Made by a program: the position numbers and the translations under genes. Of a DNA stretch of 64,000 nt, positions 7,298-16,597 are shown in pieces. The stretch spans positions 62,001 to 126,000 of the forward strand of contig NZ_JACVUP010000016.1 in NCBI RefSeq assembly GCF_016625195.1, read 5' to 3'. This DNA is from Erwinia sp. S63. Its GTDB lineage: Bacteria > Pseudomonadota > Gammaproteobacteria > Enterobacterales > Enterobacteriaceae. A model generated the notes under the pieces. That model did no database searches, was not told the origin of the DNA, and was given only the letters and a program-made list of their open reading frames with translations. How positions within the stretch are numbered: position 1 is the stretch's first letter; each line of letters begins with the position of its first letter.

Positions 7298-8320
7298 ATG
7301 AACCCACGTTACGATCACTACCTGGCGCTGAAAGGCGAACATCCGAAAAAGTATGCCCGCGATCTGGCGGCCCTGATGAGCATTGGCGAAGCGCAGTTGT
7401 GTGAAGCGCGCGTCGGCCAGGATGCGCAAGCGTTAAAAGCAGATTTCCCGGCGTTGCTAAAGGCACTGGAAGCCGTTGGCGAAACCAAAAGCATCACCCG
7501 CAACGAATATGCGGTGCATGAGCAGGTCGGCAAATATGAGAACCTGCACCTCGGCGAACATGCCGGACTGATCCTTAACCCGCGTGCGCTCGATCAGCGT
7601 CTGTTCCCGGCACAGTGGCACAGCGTCTTCTTCCTGCGTGAGCAAACGGCACGCGGCGAGCGTCAAAGTATTCAGATCTTTGATCGCCACGCGGATGCGG
7701 TACTGAAAATCTACACCACTGACAATACCGAGATGGCGGCATGGGATGCGCTGATCGCTGAGTTCACTGTTGAAGCCGCTGCGGTACTCGATCCACAGCC
7801 TGCTGCCGCGCCAGAACACAGCCGCGCCATTGATGCCAGCAAAGTGGAAGCTGAATGGCGTGCGATAACCGATGTGCATCAGTTCTTTGGCTTACTGAAG
7901 CGCCATAATATCTCTCGCCAGCAGGCGTTTCATGCGGTGCCGGACGATCTGGCGCGCCAGGTCAGCAACGATTCGCTGGCTCAACTGCTGGAGCAGGCAC
8001 AGCAGGATGGCAACGAAATCATGATCTTTATCGGCAACCGTGGCTGCACGCAGATCTTCACCGGTGCGGTGGAGAAGCTGATGCCAATGGACAACTGGGT
8101 CAACATCTTCAACCCAACCTTCACGCTGCACCTGATGGCGGACCACATCGCCGAGAGTTGGGTGACGCGTAAACCGAGTGGCGATGGCTTTGTTACCAGC
8201 CTCGAACTCTTTGCTGCCGATGGCACGCAGATCGCGCAGCTGTATGGTCAGCGTAGCGAAGGCACGCCAGAACAGGCGCGCTGGCGTGAGCAGGTCACTG
8301 CATTGGGAGCGACAGCATGA
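7298..8320 (+). CDS. hmuS: Hemin-degrading factor HmuS
   Basis: A 340-residue cytoplasmic protein of the HemS/HmuS/ChuS family (usual length about 345). The two structurally repeated halves can be followed as paired motifs: the first half has RNEYAVHEQVGKYENLHLG (about 68-86), and the second has IMIFIGNRGCTQIFTGAVEKL (about 243-263) and FNPTFTLHLMADHIAESW. Members take heme from the permease and open or release it to free iron. The ATG at 7298 has GGAGCAAGAG upstream. Its end overlaps hmuT by four bases (ATGA), so translation is coupled. Confidence 0.93.
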   Translation: MNPRYDHYLALKGEHPKKYARDLAALMSIGEAQLCEARVGQDAQALKADFPALLKALEAVGETKSITRNEYAVHEQVGKYENLHLGEHAGLILNPRALDQRLFPAQWHSVFFLREQTARGERQSIQIFDRHADAVLKIYTTDNTEMAAWDALIAEFTVEAAAVLDPQPAAAPEHSRAIDASKVEAEWRAITDVHQFFGLLKRHNISRQQAFHAVPDDLARQVSNDSLAQLLEQAQQDGNEIMIFIGNRGCTQIFTGAVEKLMPMDNWVNIFNPTFTLHLMADHIAESWVTRKPSGDGFVTSLELFAADGTQIAQLYGQRSEGTPEQARWREQVTALGATA

Positions 8321-9141
8321 AACGTCTGACGCTGTTATTGCTGGGCGCTCTGGCGCTGCCGGCATTTGCCGCAGAACGGGTGATCTCGATTGGCGGTGAC
8401 GTGACGCAAATCATCTATGCCTTAGATGCACAGGCCGATCTGGTGGCGCGCGACAGCACCAGCCAGCATCCGGCGCAGGCCAACAAGCTGCCGGACATCG
8501 GTTATATGCGCCAGCTCAATGCCGAAGGCATTCTGGCGATGAAGCCCACGCTGGTGCTGACCAGCGAGCTGGCGAAACCGTCGCTGGTGTTGCAACAGGT
8601 TGAGAGCGCTGGCGTGAAAGTGGTGGATGTCACCGGCAAAACCAGCCTCGACGCCATCCCGGAAAAAATCGCCACTATCGGTAAAGCGTTGCACCGTGAT
8701 GCTGAAGCGAAGGCGCTGATTGAGAAAGTGAACAAGCAGCGCGCGCAGATTCCCCAGCAGCCGCTGCCGGTGAAGGTGCTGTTTGTGATGGCGCACGGTG
8801 GCATGCGCACTCAAGCGGCGGGCAACCAAACCGGTGCTGACGCTGCAATCCGCAGTGCTGGCCTCGTCAACGCCATGGCGGCGATCCCGCATTATCAGCA
8901 GCTGTCACAGGAAGGTGTGGTTGCTGCGGCACCGGATCTGGTGGTGGTCGGTGAAGATGGCCTGCGCACGCTGGGTGGCGAAGAGAAAATCTGGTCGCTG
9001 CCGGGTCTGGCGTTAACACCTGCAGGTCAGCATCACGCCTTGCTGGTGGTCGATGAGATGGCCATGTTGGGCTTTGGTCTTGATACGCCGGAGACTATCG
9101 TGAAGCTGCGTAAAGCCGCCGAAGCGGTAAAACATGACTAA
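8317..9141 (+). CDS. hmuT: Periplasmic hemin-binding protein HmuT
   Basis: A 274-residue class III solute-binding protein. Signal peptide at 1-18 (LTLLLLGALALPAFA, cut before AERVISIGG). The mature start RVISIGGDVTQIIYALD and the motif LPDIGYMRQLNAEGILAMKP are typical of BtuF/HmuT proteins. It carries heme from receptor to permease in the periplasm. It overlaps hmuS by 4 bases and hmuU by 8, a tightly coupled operon. Confidence 0.93.
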   Translation: MKRLTLLLLGALALPAFAAERVISIGGDVTQIIYALDAQADLVARDSTSQHPAQANKLPDIGYMRQLNAEGILAMKPTLVLTSELAKPSLVLQQVESAGVKVVDVTGKTSLDAIPEKIATIGKALHRDAEAKALIEKVNKQRAQIPQQPLPVKVLFVMAHGGMRTQAAGNQTGADAAIRSAGLVNAMAAIPHYQQLSQEGVVAAAPDLVVVGEDGLRTLGGEEKIWSLPGLALTPAGQHHALLVVDEMAMLGFGLDTPETIVKLRKAAEAVKHD

Positions 9142-10135
9142 CACCGCCGTGATGCGCTGGCTGTTATTGATGGGCATCAGCATGGTGGTTTGCATGCTGA
9201 TGGCTGCCAATTTTGGTGCCATGCCGCTGTCGATGCGCACGCTGTTCCACGCGCCGCTCAGCGATATGTCGTGGCAAATCTGGCTGAACATCCGCCTGCC
9301 GCGCGTATTGCTGGCGGTGCTGCTCGGTATGGCATTGGCGGTATCGGGCGCGGTGATGCAGGGTTTGTTTCGCAATCCGCTGGCCGATCCGGGTTTGCTT
9401 GGGATCAGCAGTGGAGCGGGGCTAGCAGTAGCGGTTTCGATTGTGGTGCCGCTCAGTTTGCCGCCGTTGCTGGTGCTGTGGCTGCCATCGATTGCTGCGT
9501 TTATCGGTAGCCTGATCGTCACGCTGCTGATCTTTAGTTTCAGTCGGCTGGCGCTGGGGAATTTGTCACGTTTGCTGCTGATCGGTATCGCCATCAACGC
9601 TTTGTGCGGTGCGGCGGTGGGTGTGCTCTCCTGGCTCAGTAATGACCAGCAGTTACGTCAGCTGGCGCTGTGGGGTATGGGCAGTTTGAGCGCTGCACAA
9701 TGGCCGAGTCTGGCGGTGTGTGCTGTACTGATCCTTCCTGCGCTGATTGCCATCCAGACCCGTGCGCGTCGTCTTAACCTGCTGCAACTCGGTGAGGAAG
9801 ACGCGCATTACATGGGCATTGATGTGAAGCGCACCCAGCGTGAACTGTTGGTGCTGAGTGCGCTGCTGGTAGGCACGGCGGTGTCGGTGAGCGGGATTAT
9901 CGGTTTTGTCGGACTGGTGGTGCCGCACGTGATGCGTTTCTGTGTTGGTAGCGATCATCGCTGGATGCTGCCGGGTTCGGCACTGGCGGGAGCCATCCTG
10001 TTATTGCTGGCGGATACACTGGCGCGCACGGTGGTGATCCCAGCGGAAATGCCGGTGGGATTGATCACCAGCCTGATCGGTGGACCATGGTTTCTCTGGC
10101 TGATTCTGCGTCAGAAAAGGGGGATGAATGAGTGA
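9134..10135 (+). CDS. hmuU: Hemin ABC transporter permease HmuU
   Basis: A 333-residue FecCD/BtuC-type permease with about ten hydrophobic helices. Family motifs are NIRLPRVLLAVLLG (about 52-65), SGAVMQGLFRNPLADPGLLG (about 72-91) and GFVGLVVPHVMRF (about 257-269), the last lying at the coupling interface with the ATPase. It forms the inner-membrane channel for heme as a homodimer with two HmuV subunits. It overlaps both neighbours. Confidence 0.94.
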   Translation: MTNTAVMRWLLLMGISMVVCMLMAANFGAMPLSMRTLFHAPLSDMSWQIWLNIRLPRVLLAVLLGMALAVSGAVMQGLFRNPLADPGLLGISSGAGLAVAVSIVVPLSLPPLLVLWLPSIAAFIGSLIVTLLIFSFSRLALGNLSRLLLIGIAINALCGAAVGVLSWLSNDQQLRQLALWGMGSLSAAQWPSLAVCAVLILPALIAIQTRARRLNLLQLGEEDAHYMGIDVKRTQRELLVLSALLVGTAVSVSGIIGFVGLVVPHVMRFCVGSDHRWMLPGSALAGAILLLLADTLARTVVIPAEMPVGLITSLIGGPWFLWLILRQKRGMNE

Positions 10136-10907
10136 TTCAATGCAGGCTCGCGGCCTGCGCTTTAGTCATGGCACGCGTGCGCTGATTGATGATGTCTCTA
10201 TTAACTTGCAGCCTGGTGAGATGATTTCCTTAATCGGCCCCAACGGCGCGGGCAAATCCACGCTGTTGCGCCTGTTGACTGGATTTCTGATGCCTGAAGC
10301 GGGGGAGTGCTGGCTCGGCGATCGCCCGTTAAACGATTGGCCACGCGAACCGCTGGCGCAACGTCGCGCGGTGATGCGCCAGCAAAACAGCGTGACCTTC
10401 CCGCTGCCTGCTGAAGAAGTGGTGGCGATGGGGCGTGCGCCCTGGCCAGCCAGCAAATCCAAAGCGGTGATTGAAGAGGTGATGCACATCACCGGCAGTC
10501 TGGAACTGGCGAAGCGTGATTATCGTTCGCTCTCCGGTGGGGAACAGCAGCGTGTGCAGCTGGCGCGAGTGCTGGCACAGTTATGGCACGACGATGGCCC
10601 GCGTGGCTGGCTGTTTCTTGATGAACCGACTTCCGCACTCGACCTGTATTGGCAGCAGTACAGTTTGCGATTGCTGCATAAGCTGACGCGCAACGGTCGC
10701 TTTAGCGTCTGCACCGTGCTGCACGATCTCAATCTGGCGTCGCTGTGGTCCGATCGCATTCTGCTGTTGCATCAGGGCAAGCTGGTGGCGCAGGGTTCAC
10801 CGCAAGAAGTGATGACGGAAACCACGCTGACGCGCTGGTATCAGGCTGAGCTGCACGTGGTGATGCCACAAGAGCAGGGCAGACCGCAAATTCAGCTGCG
10901 GGCGTAG
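10128..10907 (+). CDS. hmuV: Hemin ABC transporter ATP-binding protein HmuV
   Basis: A 259-residue ABC ATPase. Walker A is GPNGAGKST at 37-45, the signature is LSGGEQQRVQLAR (about 129-141), Walker B is WLFLDEPTSALD (about 158-169), and the switch His lies in LHDLNLAS. It powers HmuU. It is the last gene of the heme operon; a GC-rich hairpin between it and the convergent acuI-like gene ends the unit. Confidence 0.95.
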   Translation: MSDSMQARGLRFSHGTRALIDDVSINLQPGEMISLIGPNGAGKSTLLRLLTGFLMPEAGECWLGDRPLNDWPREPLAQRRAVMRQQNSVTFPLPAEEVVAMGRAPWPASKSKAVIEEVMHITGSLELAKRDYRSLSGGEQQRVQLARVLAQLWHDDGPRGWLFLDEPTSALDLYWQQYSLRLLHKLTRNGRFSVCTVLHDLNLASLWSDRILLLHQGKLVAQGSPQEVMTETTLTRWYQAELHVVMPQEQGRPQIQLRA

Positions 10908-10912
10908 AAGTG

Positions 10913-10937
10913 GGGCGCCATTGATGGCGCCCAAAAA
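10913..10937. terminator. Hairpin between convergent hmuV and acuI
   Basis: GGGCGCCA (10913-10920), loop TTGA, TGGCGCCC (10925-10932), then AAAAA on the plus strand. The stem is strong but neither strand has a classical U-tail after it (the T-run on the minus strand precedes the stem), so it is a weak or bidirectional terminator. Confidence 0.5.
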
Positions 10938-10938
10938 G

Positions 10939-11922
10939 TTACCGGCAATCTACGATCAGACGTCCACGAACTTCGCCCGCCAGCAACGCCTCGGCACCTT
11001 CACGCGCTTCACTTAGCGGAATGACTTTGGTTAACTGCTCCAGCAGTGCGCCATCCACCAGTTCCGCCAGACGCTGCCACGCTTGCTCACGCAACGGCTT
11101 AGCGCACATCACGCTATCCACTCCGGCTAACACCACGCCGCGCAGAATAAACGGTGCCACGCTGGTGGGGAGATCCAGACCTTGCGCCATGCCGCAGGCT
11201 GCCACCACGCCATCGCGCTTAATACCTGCCAGCACGTTGGCCAGCGTATGGCTGCCGACGCTATCAATCGCTGCAGCCCAACGCTCTTTCGCCAGGGGTT
11301 TGCCGGGCGCACTCAGTTCAGCGCGATCGATAATCGAGGAGGCGCCGAGGGTGTTGATCAGGTAATCACTGTCACTGGCACGTCCGCTGGAGGCCACCAC
11401 GTCATAGCCTAAACGGGCCAGTAAACTGACGCTGAAACTGCCGACGCCGCCGCTGGCACCCGTCACCAGCACCGGACCCTGCTGCGGCGTGATACCTTGT
11501 TTTTCCAGTGCCAGCACGCACAGCATTGCGGTGAAACCGGCGGTGCCAATCGCCATGGTTTGTAACGGGCTGAGCGCAGCAGGCACTTTCACCAGCCAGT
11601 CACCGGAAACGCTGGCCTTTTGCGCCAGTCCGCCCCAATGCTTTTCACCCACACCCCAACCGGTGAGCAGTGCCACATCGTCCTGCTGCCACTCTGGATG
11701 GCGGCTGCTGATCACCCGACCGACAAAATCGATACCCGGCACCATCGGGAACTGACGCACAATAGGCCCTTTATTGCAGATGGCGAGCGCGTCTTTGTAG
11801 TTGAGGGTGGAGTAGCTGACTTCGAGGGTGACATCCTGATCGGGCAACTGTTGTTCTGACAGATCCTGCAGGGAAGTGCGGTATCCCTGCTCATCATTTT
11901 CAATGACTAATGCCTTAAACAT
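10939..11922 (-). CDS. acuI: Acrylyl-CoA reductase / YhdH-type quinone oxidoreductase
   Basis: A 327-residue zinc-free medium-chain dehydrogenase of the YhdH/AcuI group (E. coli 324). It has the GroES-like N-terminal half with YSTLNYKDALA and FPMVPGIDFVG, and a Rossmann half with the NADPH-binding run VTGASGGVGSFSVSLLARLG. E. coli AcuI reduces acryloyl-CoA to propionyl-CoA with NADPH. The start ATG at 11922 has CGGAGG upstream. It is convergent with hmuV and divergent from speC; it seems to be monocistronic. Confidence 0.88.
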   Translation of the reverse strand: MFKALVIENDEQGYRTSLQDLSEQQLPDQDVTLEVSYSTLNYKDALAICNKGPIVRQFPMVPGIDFVGRVISSRHPEWQQDDVALLTGWGVGEKHWGGLAQKASVSGDWLVKVPAALSPLQTMAIGTAGFTAMLCVLALEKQGITPQQGPVLVTGASGGVGSFSVSLLARLGYDVVASSGRASDSDYLINTLGASSIIDRAELSAPGKPLAKERWAAAIDSVGSHTLANVLAGIKRDGVVAACGMAQGLDLPTSVAPFILRGVVLAGVDSVMCAKPLREQAWQRLAELVDGALLEQLTKVIPLSEAREGAEALLAGEVRGRLIVDCR

Positions 11923-12470
11923 GTAGCCTCCGGCTGATTGAGGAAAGTGCGGGCCATATTACTCCTCTGGAATGTGGGAGCAACACGGCCTAAGTTATAC
12001 CTTGCATAAATTTTCATAACATAAAGATATTTAAGCGTTTTTATGACGCATTGATTTGATATTCACTTATTAATCAAGTTGTTAGTAATTGTTGATTATG
12101 CGTATCAATCTCGTTGCAACGGGTTGTTCCAGTAAAAAAAAGATGCCATCATTGCGCCGCAGTTTTCCACTGATTCCATCCACCCTGAGGACGCCGCCAT
12201 GCTCGGTACAATGCGCTTTTGCACTTGTCTCCGTTCGCTTTACGATAAGCGGCCCTCCGTCATCTGTTGTTCGCAATTCTCGCTCACCATGCGGTGAGGC
12301 CAGCTTAACGCGCTATGCTGTTGGACATGACTAAAGACAGACGCGATCTGACTTTACTGATGTCTATCGGTTGCGGCGGTTGGTCCGCCCGAAGACGTTA
12401 TTCGCCGGGGAATTTTCCTCATTGCTGTGCCACTGGCACCCACTCATCCTTCATTACGGGGATTTGTGTT
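11923..12470. other. Divergent promoter region of acuI and speC
   Basis: 548 bases. The left part (about 12000-12100) is AT-rich and should hold both promoters. The right part is GC-richer and gives speC a long untranslated leader with the candidate 32-codon ORF described separately. A further frame open from ATG 12315 runs in phase into speC. No named operator is recognised. Confidence 0.4.
12199..12297 (+). CDS. Candidate leader peptide upstream of speC
   Basis: A 32-codon ORF (ATG 12199, TGA 12297) preceded by TGAGGA at seven-base spacing. The product is rich in Cys and Arg (MRFCTCLRSLYDKR; later VICCSQ). Ornithine decarboxylase speF in enterobacteria has an Arg-rich leader peptide, speFL, that senses ornithine. 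This ORF does not share the speFL sequence I remember, so the parallel is positional only. It may be chance. Confidence 0.25.
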   Translation: MLGTMRFCTCLRSLYDKRPSVICCSQFSLTMR

Positions 12471-14621
12471 ATGAATCCATTGAAAATTGCTGCCAGCGTT
12501 GCGGTAGCGCCAAGCCTGAGCCTGAACACCGCGCGTGATGTGGTGACGCTCGACAATACTGATTTCACCGATGTGGCGGCGGTGGTCGTCTCACTGGCGG
12601 ATACACGCAGTGGCGTGTTAACGCTGTTGCGCCAGACCGGTTTTAATCTGCCGGTGTTTGTCGCCAACGCGTTCGATGAAGAAGTGCTGAAGCTGCCGGG
12701 CGTGACCGGGGAAATCAACGGTGCACCGGAAGAGTGGGACGCGCTGGAAGCCGCCGCACAGGAATATGAATCTGACCTGCTGCCGCCGTTCTTCGATACG
12801 CTGACGCGCTATGTTGATATGCAGAACAGCACCTTTGCCTGTCCAGGCCATCAGGGCGGGGCGTTCTTCCGTAAACATCCGGCCGGGCGTCAGTTCTATG
12901 AATTCTATGGCGAGAACGTGTTTCGTTCCGACATGTGCAACGCCGACGTGAAGTTGGGTGATTTGCTGATCCACGAAGGGTCGGCGAAAGATGCACAGAA
13001 GTACGCGGCGAAAGTGTTTAACGCCGATAAAACCTATTTCGTCCTAAACGGCACCTCCAGCGCCAACAAAGTGGTGACCAACGCCATGCTGACGCGCGGC
13101 GATCTGGTGCTGTTTGACCGCAACAACCATAAATCCAACCATCACGGTGCGCTGATTCAGGCGGGCGCTACGCCGGTGTATCTGGAAGCGGCACGTAATC
13201 CGTTCGGCTTTATCGGCGGCATTGATGCACACTGCTTTGATGAGACCTATCTGCGTGAACAGGTGCAGAAAGTCGCGCCGCATCGCGCCAAAGATCAGCG
13301 CCCGTTCCGTCTGGCGATCATCCAACTTGGCACCTATGACGGCACCGTCTACAACGCGCGTCAGGTGGTGGATCGCATCGGGCATCTGTGTGATTACATC
13401 CTGTTTGATTCTGCTTGGCTGGGCTATGAGCAGTTTATCCCACTGATGGAAGGTTGCTCGCCGCTGACGCTGGAGCTGAATGAGAACGATCCCGGCATTT
13501 TCGTTACTCAGTCGGTGCACAAACAGCTGGCGGGCTTCTCGCAGACCTCGCAGATTCACAAGAAAGACAACCATATCCGTGGCCAGAAGCGCTTCTGTCC
13601 ACATAAGCGTCTCAACAACGCCTTTATGCTGCACGCCTCAACCAGCCCGTTCTATCCACTGTTTGCCGCGCTGGATATCAATGCGCGCATGCACAAAGGC
13701 GAAGCCGGGCGCAGCATGTGGCACGAATGCGTCACCATCGGCATTGATGCACGTAAAGCGATTCTGGAACGCTGCGAGATGATTCAGCCGTTCCTGCCGG
13801 AGAAAGTGCACGGCAAGCTGTGGCAGTCGGCGGAAACAGAAGCTATCGCCGCCGACCCTGCCTACTTCAGCCTTGCGCCAGGTGAAAAATGGCACGGCTT
13901 TGAAGGTTACGCCAGCGAGCAGTATCTGGTCGATCCCTGCAAGCTGCTGCTGACCACGCCGGGCATTGATGCTGCCAGCGGGGAATACACCAGTTTCGGT
14001 ATTCCGGCGACCATTCTGGCGAACTACCTGCGCGAGAACGGTATCGTGCCGGAGAAGTGCGATCTCAACTCCATCCTGTTCCTGCTGACCCCAGCCGAGA
14101 ACCCGGAGAAGATGGCGCATCTGGTGGCGATGCTGGAGCAGTTTGAACACCATGTGAAAGAGGATGCGCTGCTGGCTGAAGTGCTGCCGAGCGTTTATCG
14201 CAAAAACATGGAGCGCTATAAAGGCTACACGCTGCGCCGCCTGTGTCAGGAGATGCACGATCTCTACGTCAGCTACGATGTGAAAGATCTGCAAAAGGCG
14301 ATGTTCCGCGAAGCCTGCTTCCCGAAAGTCGAAGTGAATCCACAGGATGCGCATCAGGCTTACATCCGTGGTGAGGTGGAACTGGTGGCGATTGCGCAAG
14401 CAGAAGGGCGCATTGCTGCCGAAGGCGCATTGCCTTATCCACCAGGCGTGCTGTGCGTGGTGCCAGGCGAAGTGTGGGGTGGCGCGGTGCAGCGTTACTT
14501 CCTCGCGCTGGAAGAGGGCATCAACTTGTTGCCGGGCTTCTCACCGGAGCTGCAAGGGGTTTACACCGAGGAAGATGACAGCGGACGTAAACACTTAGTG
14601 GCGAATATGATGGTGCGCTAA
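12471..14621 (+). CDS. speC: Ornithine decarboxylase, constitutive type
   Basis: A 716-residue fold-III PLP decarboxylase (E. coli SpeC 711) converting ornithine to putrescine. It has an N-terminal wing domain, then STFACPGHQGGAFFRKHPAG (about 121-140), the PLP-contact run NGTSSANKVV, the Schiff-base lysine Lys351 in QSVHKQLAGFSQ, and the C-terminal GALPYPPGVLCVVPGE. The start is the ATG at 12471 with ACGGGG upstream, matching the E. coli N-terminus (KIAAS); the frame is open further upstream. It is SpeC rather than SpeF by its start and by its place near mltC, as in E. coli. It begins the putrescine route that complements speA-speB later in the window. Confidence 0.93.
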   Translation: MNPLKIAASVAVAPSLSLNTARDVVTLDNTDFTDVAAVVVSLADTRSGVLTLLRQTGFNLPVFVANAFDEEVLKLPGVTGEINGAPEEWDALEAAAQEYESDLLPPFFDTLTRYVDMQNSTFACPGHQGGAFFRKHPAGRQFYEFYGENVFRSDMCNADVKLGDLLIHEGSAKDAQKYAAKVFNADKTYFVLNGTSSANKVVTNAMLTRGDLVLFDRNNHKSNHHGALIQAGATPVYLEAARNPFGFIGGIDAHCFDETYLREQVQKVAPHRAKDQRPFRLAIIQLGTYDGTVYNARQVVDRIGHLCDYILFDSAWLGYEQFIPLMEGCSPLTLELNENDPGIFVTQSVHKQLAGFSQTSQIHKKDNHIRGQKRFCPHKRLNNAFMLHASTSPFYPLFAALDINARMHKGEAGRSMWHECVTIGIDARKAILERCEMIQPFLPEKVHGKLWQSAETEAIAADPAYFSLAPGEKWHGFEGYASEQYLVDPCKLLLTTPGIDAASGEYTSFGIPATILANYLRENGIVPEKCDLNSILFLLTPAENPEKMAHLVAMLEQFEHHVKEDALLAEVLPSVYRKNMERYKGYTLRRLCQEMHDLYVSYDVKDLQKAMFREACFPKVEVNPQDAHQAYIRGEVELVAIAQAEGRIAAEGALPYPPGVLCVVPGEVWGGAVQRYFLALEEGINLLPGFSPELQGVYTEEDDSGRKHLVANMMVR

Positions 14622-14628
14622 CCTGCCC

Positions 14629-14660
14629 GACGGCGTGCGGTGCAATCACCGCACGCCGTC
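14629..14660. terminator. Perfect 14-bp hairpin between speC and the permease gene
   Basis: GACGGCGTGCGGTG (14629-14642), loop CAAT, exact complement 14647-14660. It lies between two convergent genes and probably stops transcription from both sides, though it lacks a U-tail. Confidence 0.6.
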
Positions 14661-14669
14661 AGCATCCTG

Positions 14670-16094
14670 TTAGTGGCGCACCACCTGAATTTTCTCTTTA
14701 GCCAGTCTTCCTGCCGGATATGCTGCCTGCTTGCGGCGTTTACCGGTAATGTAAACACCGACGCACAGCACCATAAATGTCACCATCAGCGTCATCAGAC
14801 TCTCGTAGCGATACTGTGGCAGATAGAACATATAGCCCAGCACACTGACAATCATCAAAATGCTCAGCCAGGTCAGCCATGGGAACAACCACATTTTAAA
14901 ATCAGGCGTGATGCCCTGTTTTTCCATCGCCGTACGCATTCTTAGCTGTGAAACGGCAATCACCAGATAGACAATTAACGCGATCGCACCAGTGGTGGAG
15001 ATCAGAAAGGCAAACACCTCGCCCGGAAAAGCGTAGTTGGCAATACAGGCGACAAAGCCCGCCAGCGTGGAACCTAATACCGCCACGCGGGGAACGCCAC
15101 CGTTGGATACCGTGGCGCAAGAGGCCGGAGCATTGCCGCGTTTTCCAAGTGAATAGAGCATGCGGGAAGCGGTATATAACCCGGAGTTCATGCAGCTGCA
15201 CACGGCAATCAGCACCACCAAATCCACCACCAGTTTGGCACCGGGGAAATTCAGCGTGGATAACACATACTGGAATGTTCCCTGGGCTAACAGCTGCGGA
15301 TCATTCCATGCCACCAGCGACACCACGAGGAAAATAGACAGCAAATAAAATAATGCGATGCGGTAAACCACCAGATTAATCGCACGGCTGATTTTTTTAC
15401 CAGGGTCTTTGGATTCCACGGCGGCAATGGTGACCACCTCCGCGCCAAAGAATGAAAAGATGGTCAGCAATATACCAGTTAATACCGCGCCAAAACCGTG
15501 CGGCATAAAGCCAATGCTGTTATATAAATGTGCCACACCACTCACATTCGCCAGTGGCCAATAACCGGAAATCGCCACGATGCCGATGCCAATAAATCCA
15601 ATAATCGCCACCACTTTGATAATCGCGAACCAAAACTCAAAGGCACCAAAGTTTTTAACGCTAAAAAGGTTAGTGACAGTGAGCAACAGGATAATCGCAG
15701 TGGTAAATTGCCACGAGGCAATGGAAGGGAAATAAGCATGCAGAATATCGGCACCGGCAATCGCTTCAACCGGAATCAGCAACACCCAAAACCACCAATA
15801 TAGCCAGCCGATAGTGAAACCGGCCCATGGACCAATGGCTTTCGCGGCGTAGGTGGAAAAGGATCCCGAATCGGGTTGCAGCACGGCCATTTCACCGAGC
15901 ATGCGCATTACCAGCAGTACCAGCACGCCGGTCATGGCGTAGGAGAGCAACACGGCCGGGCCCGCCGTAGCGATGGCATTCGCGGAGCCGACAAATAACC
16001 CGGCACCAATAATGCCAGCGATGGAGATCATACCAACCTGTCGATCTGAAAGGCCGTCGCCTAACGAATCCTGTTTTGCGGGTGAATGGCTCAT
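14670..16094 (-). CDS. GabP-like amino acid permease (APC superfamily)
   Basis: A 474-residue inner-membrane protein with about 12 helices. The N-terminal consensus SIAGIIGAGLFVGS (about 23-36) and PDSGSFSTYAAKAIGPWAGF (about 74-93) are the APC amino acid permease hallmarks, and WLYWWFWVL..P and SFFGAEVVTIAAVES closely follow E. coli GabP (466 residues). GABA, proline or a similar amino acid is the likely substrate; the exact one cannot be read from sequence. It is convergent with speC, in the slot where E. coli has nupG. Putrescine is degraded to GABA, so the pairing with speC may be meaningful, but this is inference. Confidence 0.85.
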   Translation of the reverse strand: MSHSPAKQDSLGDGLSDRQVGMISIAGIIGAGLFVGSANAIATAGPAVLLSYAMTGVLVLLVMRMLGEMAVLQPDSGSFSTYAAKAIGPWAGFTIGWLYWWFWVLLIPVEAIAGADILHAYFPSIASWQFTTAIILLLTVTNLFSVKNFGAFEFWFAIIKVVAIIGFIGIGIVAISGYWPLANVSGVAHLYNSIGFMPHGFGAVLTGILLTIFSFFGAEVVTIAAVESKDPGKKISRAINLVVYRIALFYLLSIFLVVSLVAWNDPQLLAQGTFQYVLSTLNFPGAKLVVDLVVLIAVCSCMNSGLYTASRMLYSLGKRGNAPASCATVSNGGVPRVAVLGSTLAGFVACIANYAFPGEVFAFLISTTGAIALIVYLVIAVSQLRMRTAMEKQGITPDFKMWLFPWLTWLSILMIVSVLGYMFYLPQYRYESLMTLMVTFMVLCVGVYITGKRRKQAAYPAGRLAKEKIQVVRH

Positions 16095-16517
16095 ACATTT
16101 CCTCTTAGCAATTCAGGCATGACATTGGATATCCCACGGGATGCAAGCATCCGTGTTGATGAAATAATGTTGATATGCCCGATATGATGTTATTTTCCGC
16201 GATGAAATGTGATCTTCATCGATATTTTAATTATTTAAATCAATGCCAGAAATTATTTATAGAGCGATGTGGGACGTTGTTAATTTATCTGTGGAGACGT
16301 GAAATAATCATTGCACCTTATTGAAAAAAGGGTCAATCAGGGCGGAAATGTGAGATAGGAAGAAAATGAAAAAATATAGAATATAAATGTTTGGCAGGTA
16401 ATGCGTGTGGTTGTAAAAACAACACGTTGCGATGGGCGAAGTTTCACCATATTGATTTCTTATTTTTGTGAGGTCAGGCGAAATTTATTGGCGAGGTTTT
16501 TATCTGCAAGGGTAATG
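16095..16517. other. AT-rich promoter region of the permease gene
   Basis: 423 AT-rich bases between the permease start and the mltC terminator. It should hold the permease promoter. I see no gene, no clear CRP, ArgR or Lrp box, and no repeat. Confidence 0.4.
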
Positions 16518-16561
16518 AAAAAAGAGGCAGTCAGAGTCAATCTTTTTCTCTCTGTCTGCCC
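16518..16561 (-). terminator. Terminator of the mutY-yggX-mltC operon
   Basis: On the minus strand an 11-bp stem with one mismatch (16550-16560 with 16526-16536) is followed by TCTTTTTT (16518-16525). Confidence 0.75.
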
Positions 16562-16597
16562 CTAAAATAACTAATGCATTAACTCATCAGTTGATGA

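Noticed and set aside
12315..12470. 52-residue N-terminal extension of SpeC from ATG 12315
   Set aside because: No ribosome site; the ATG at 12471 matches the start of the E. coli enzyme.
14629..14660. The perfect 14-bp palindrome as a REP or operator element
   Set aside because: It sits between two convergent stop codons, where a terminator-type hairpin is the simpler reading; no second copy was noticed in the window.
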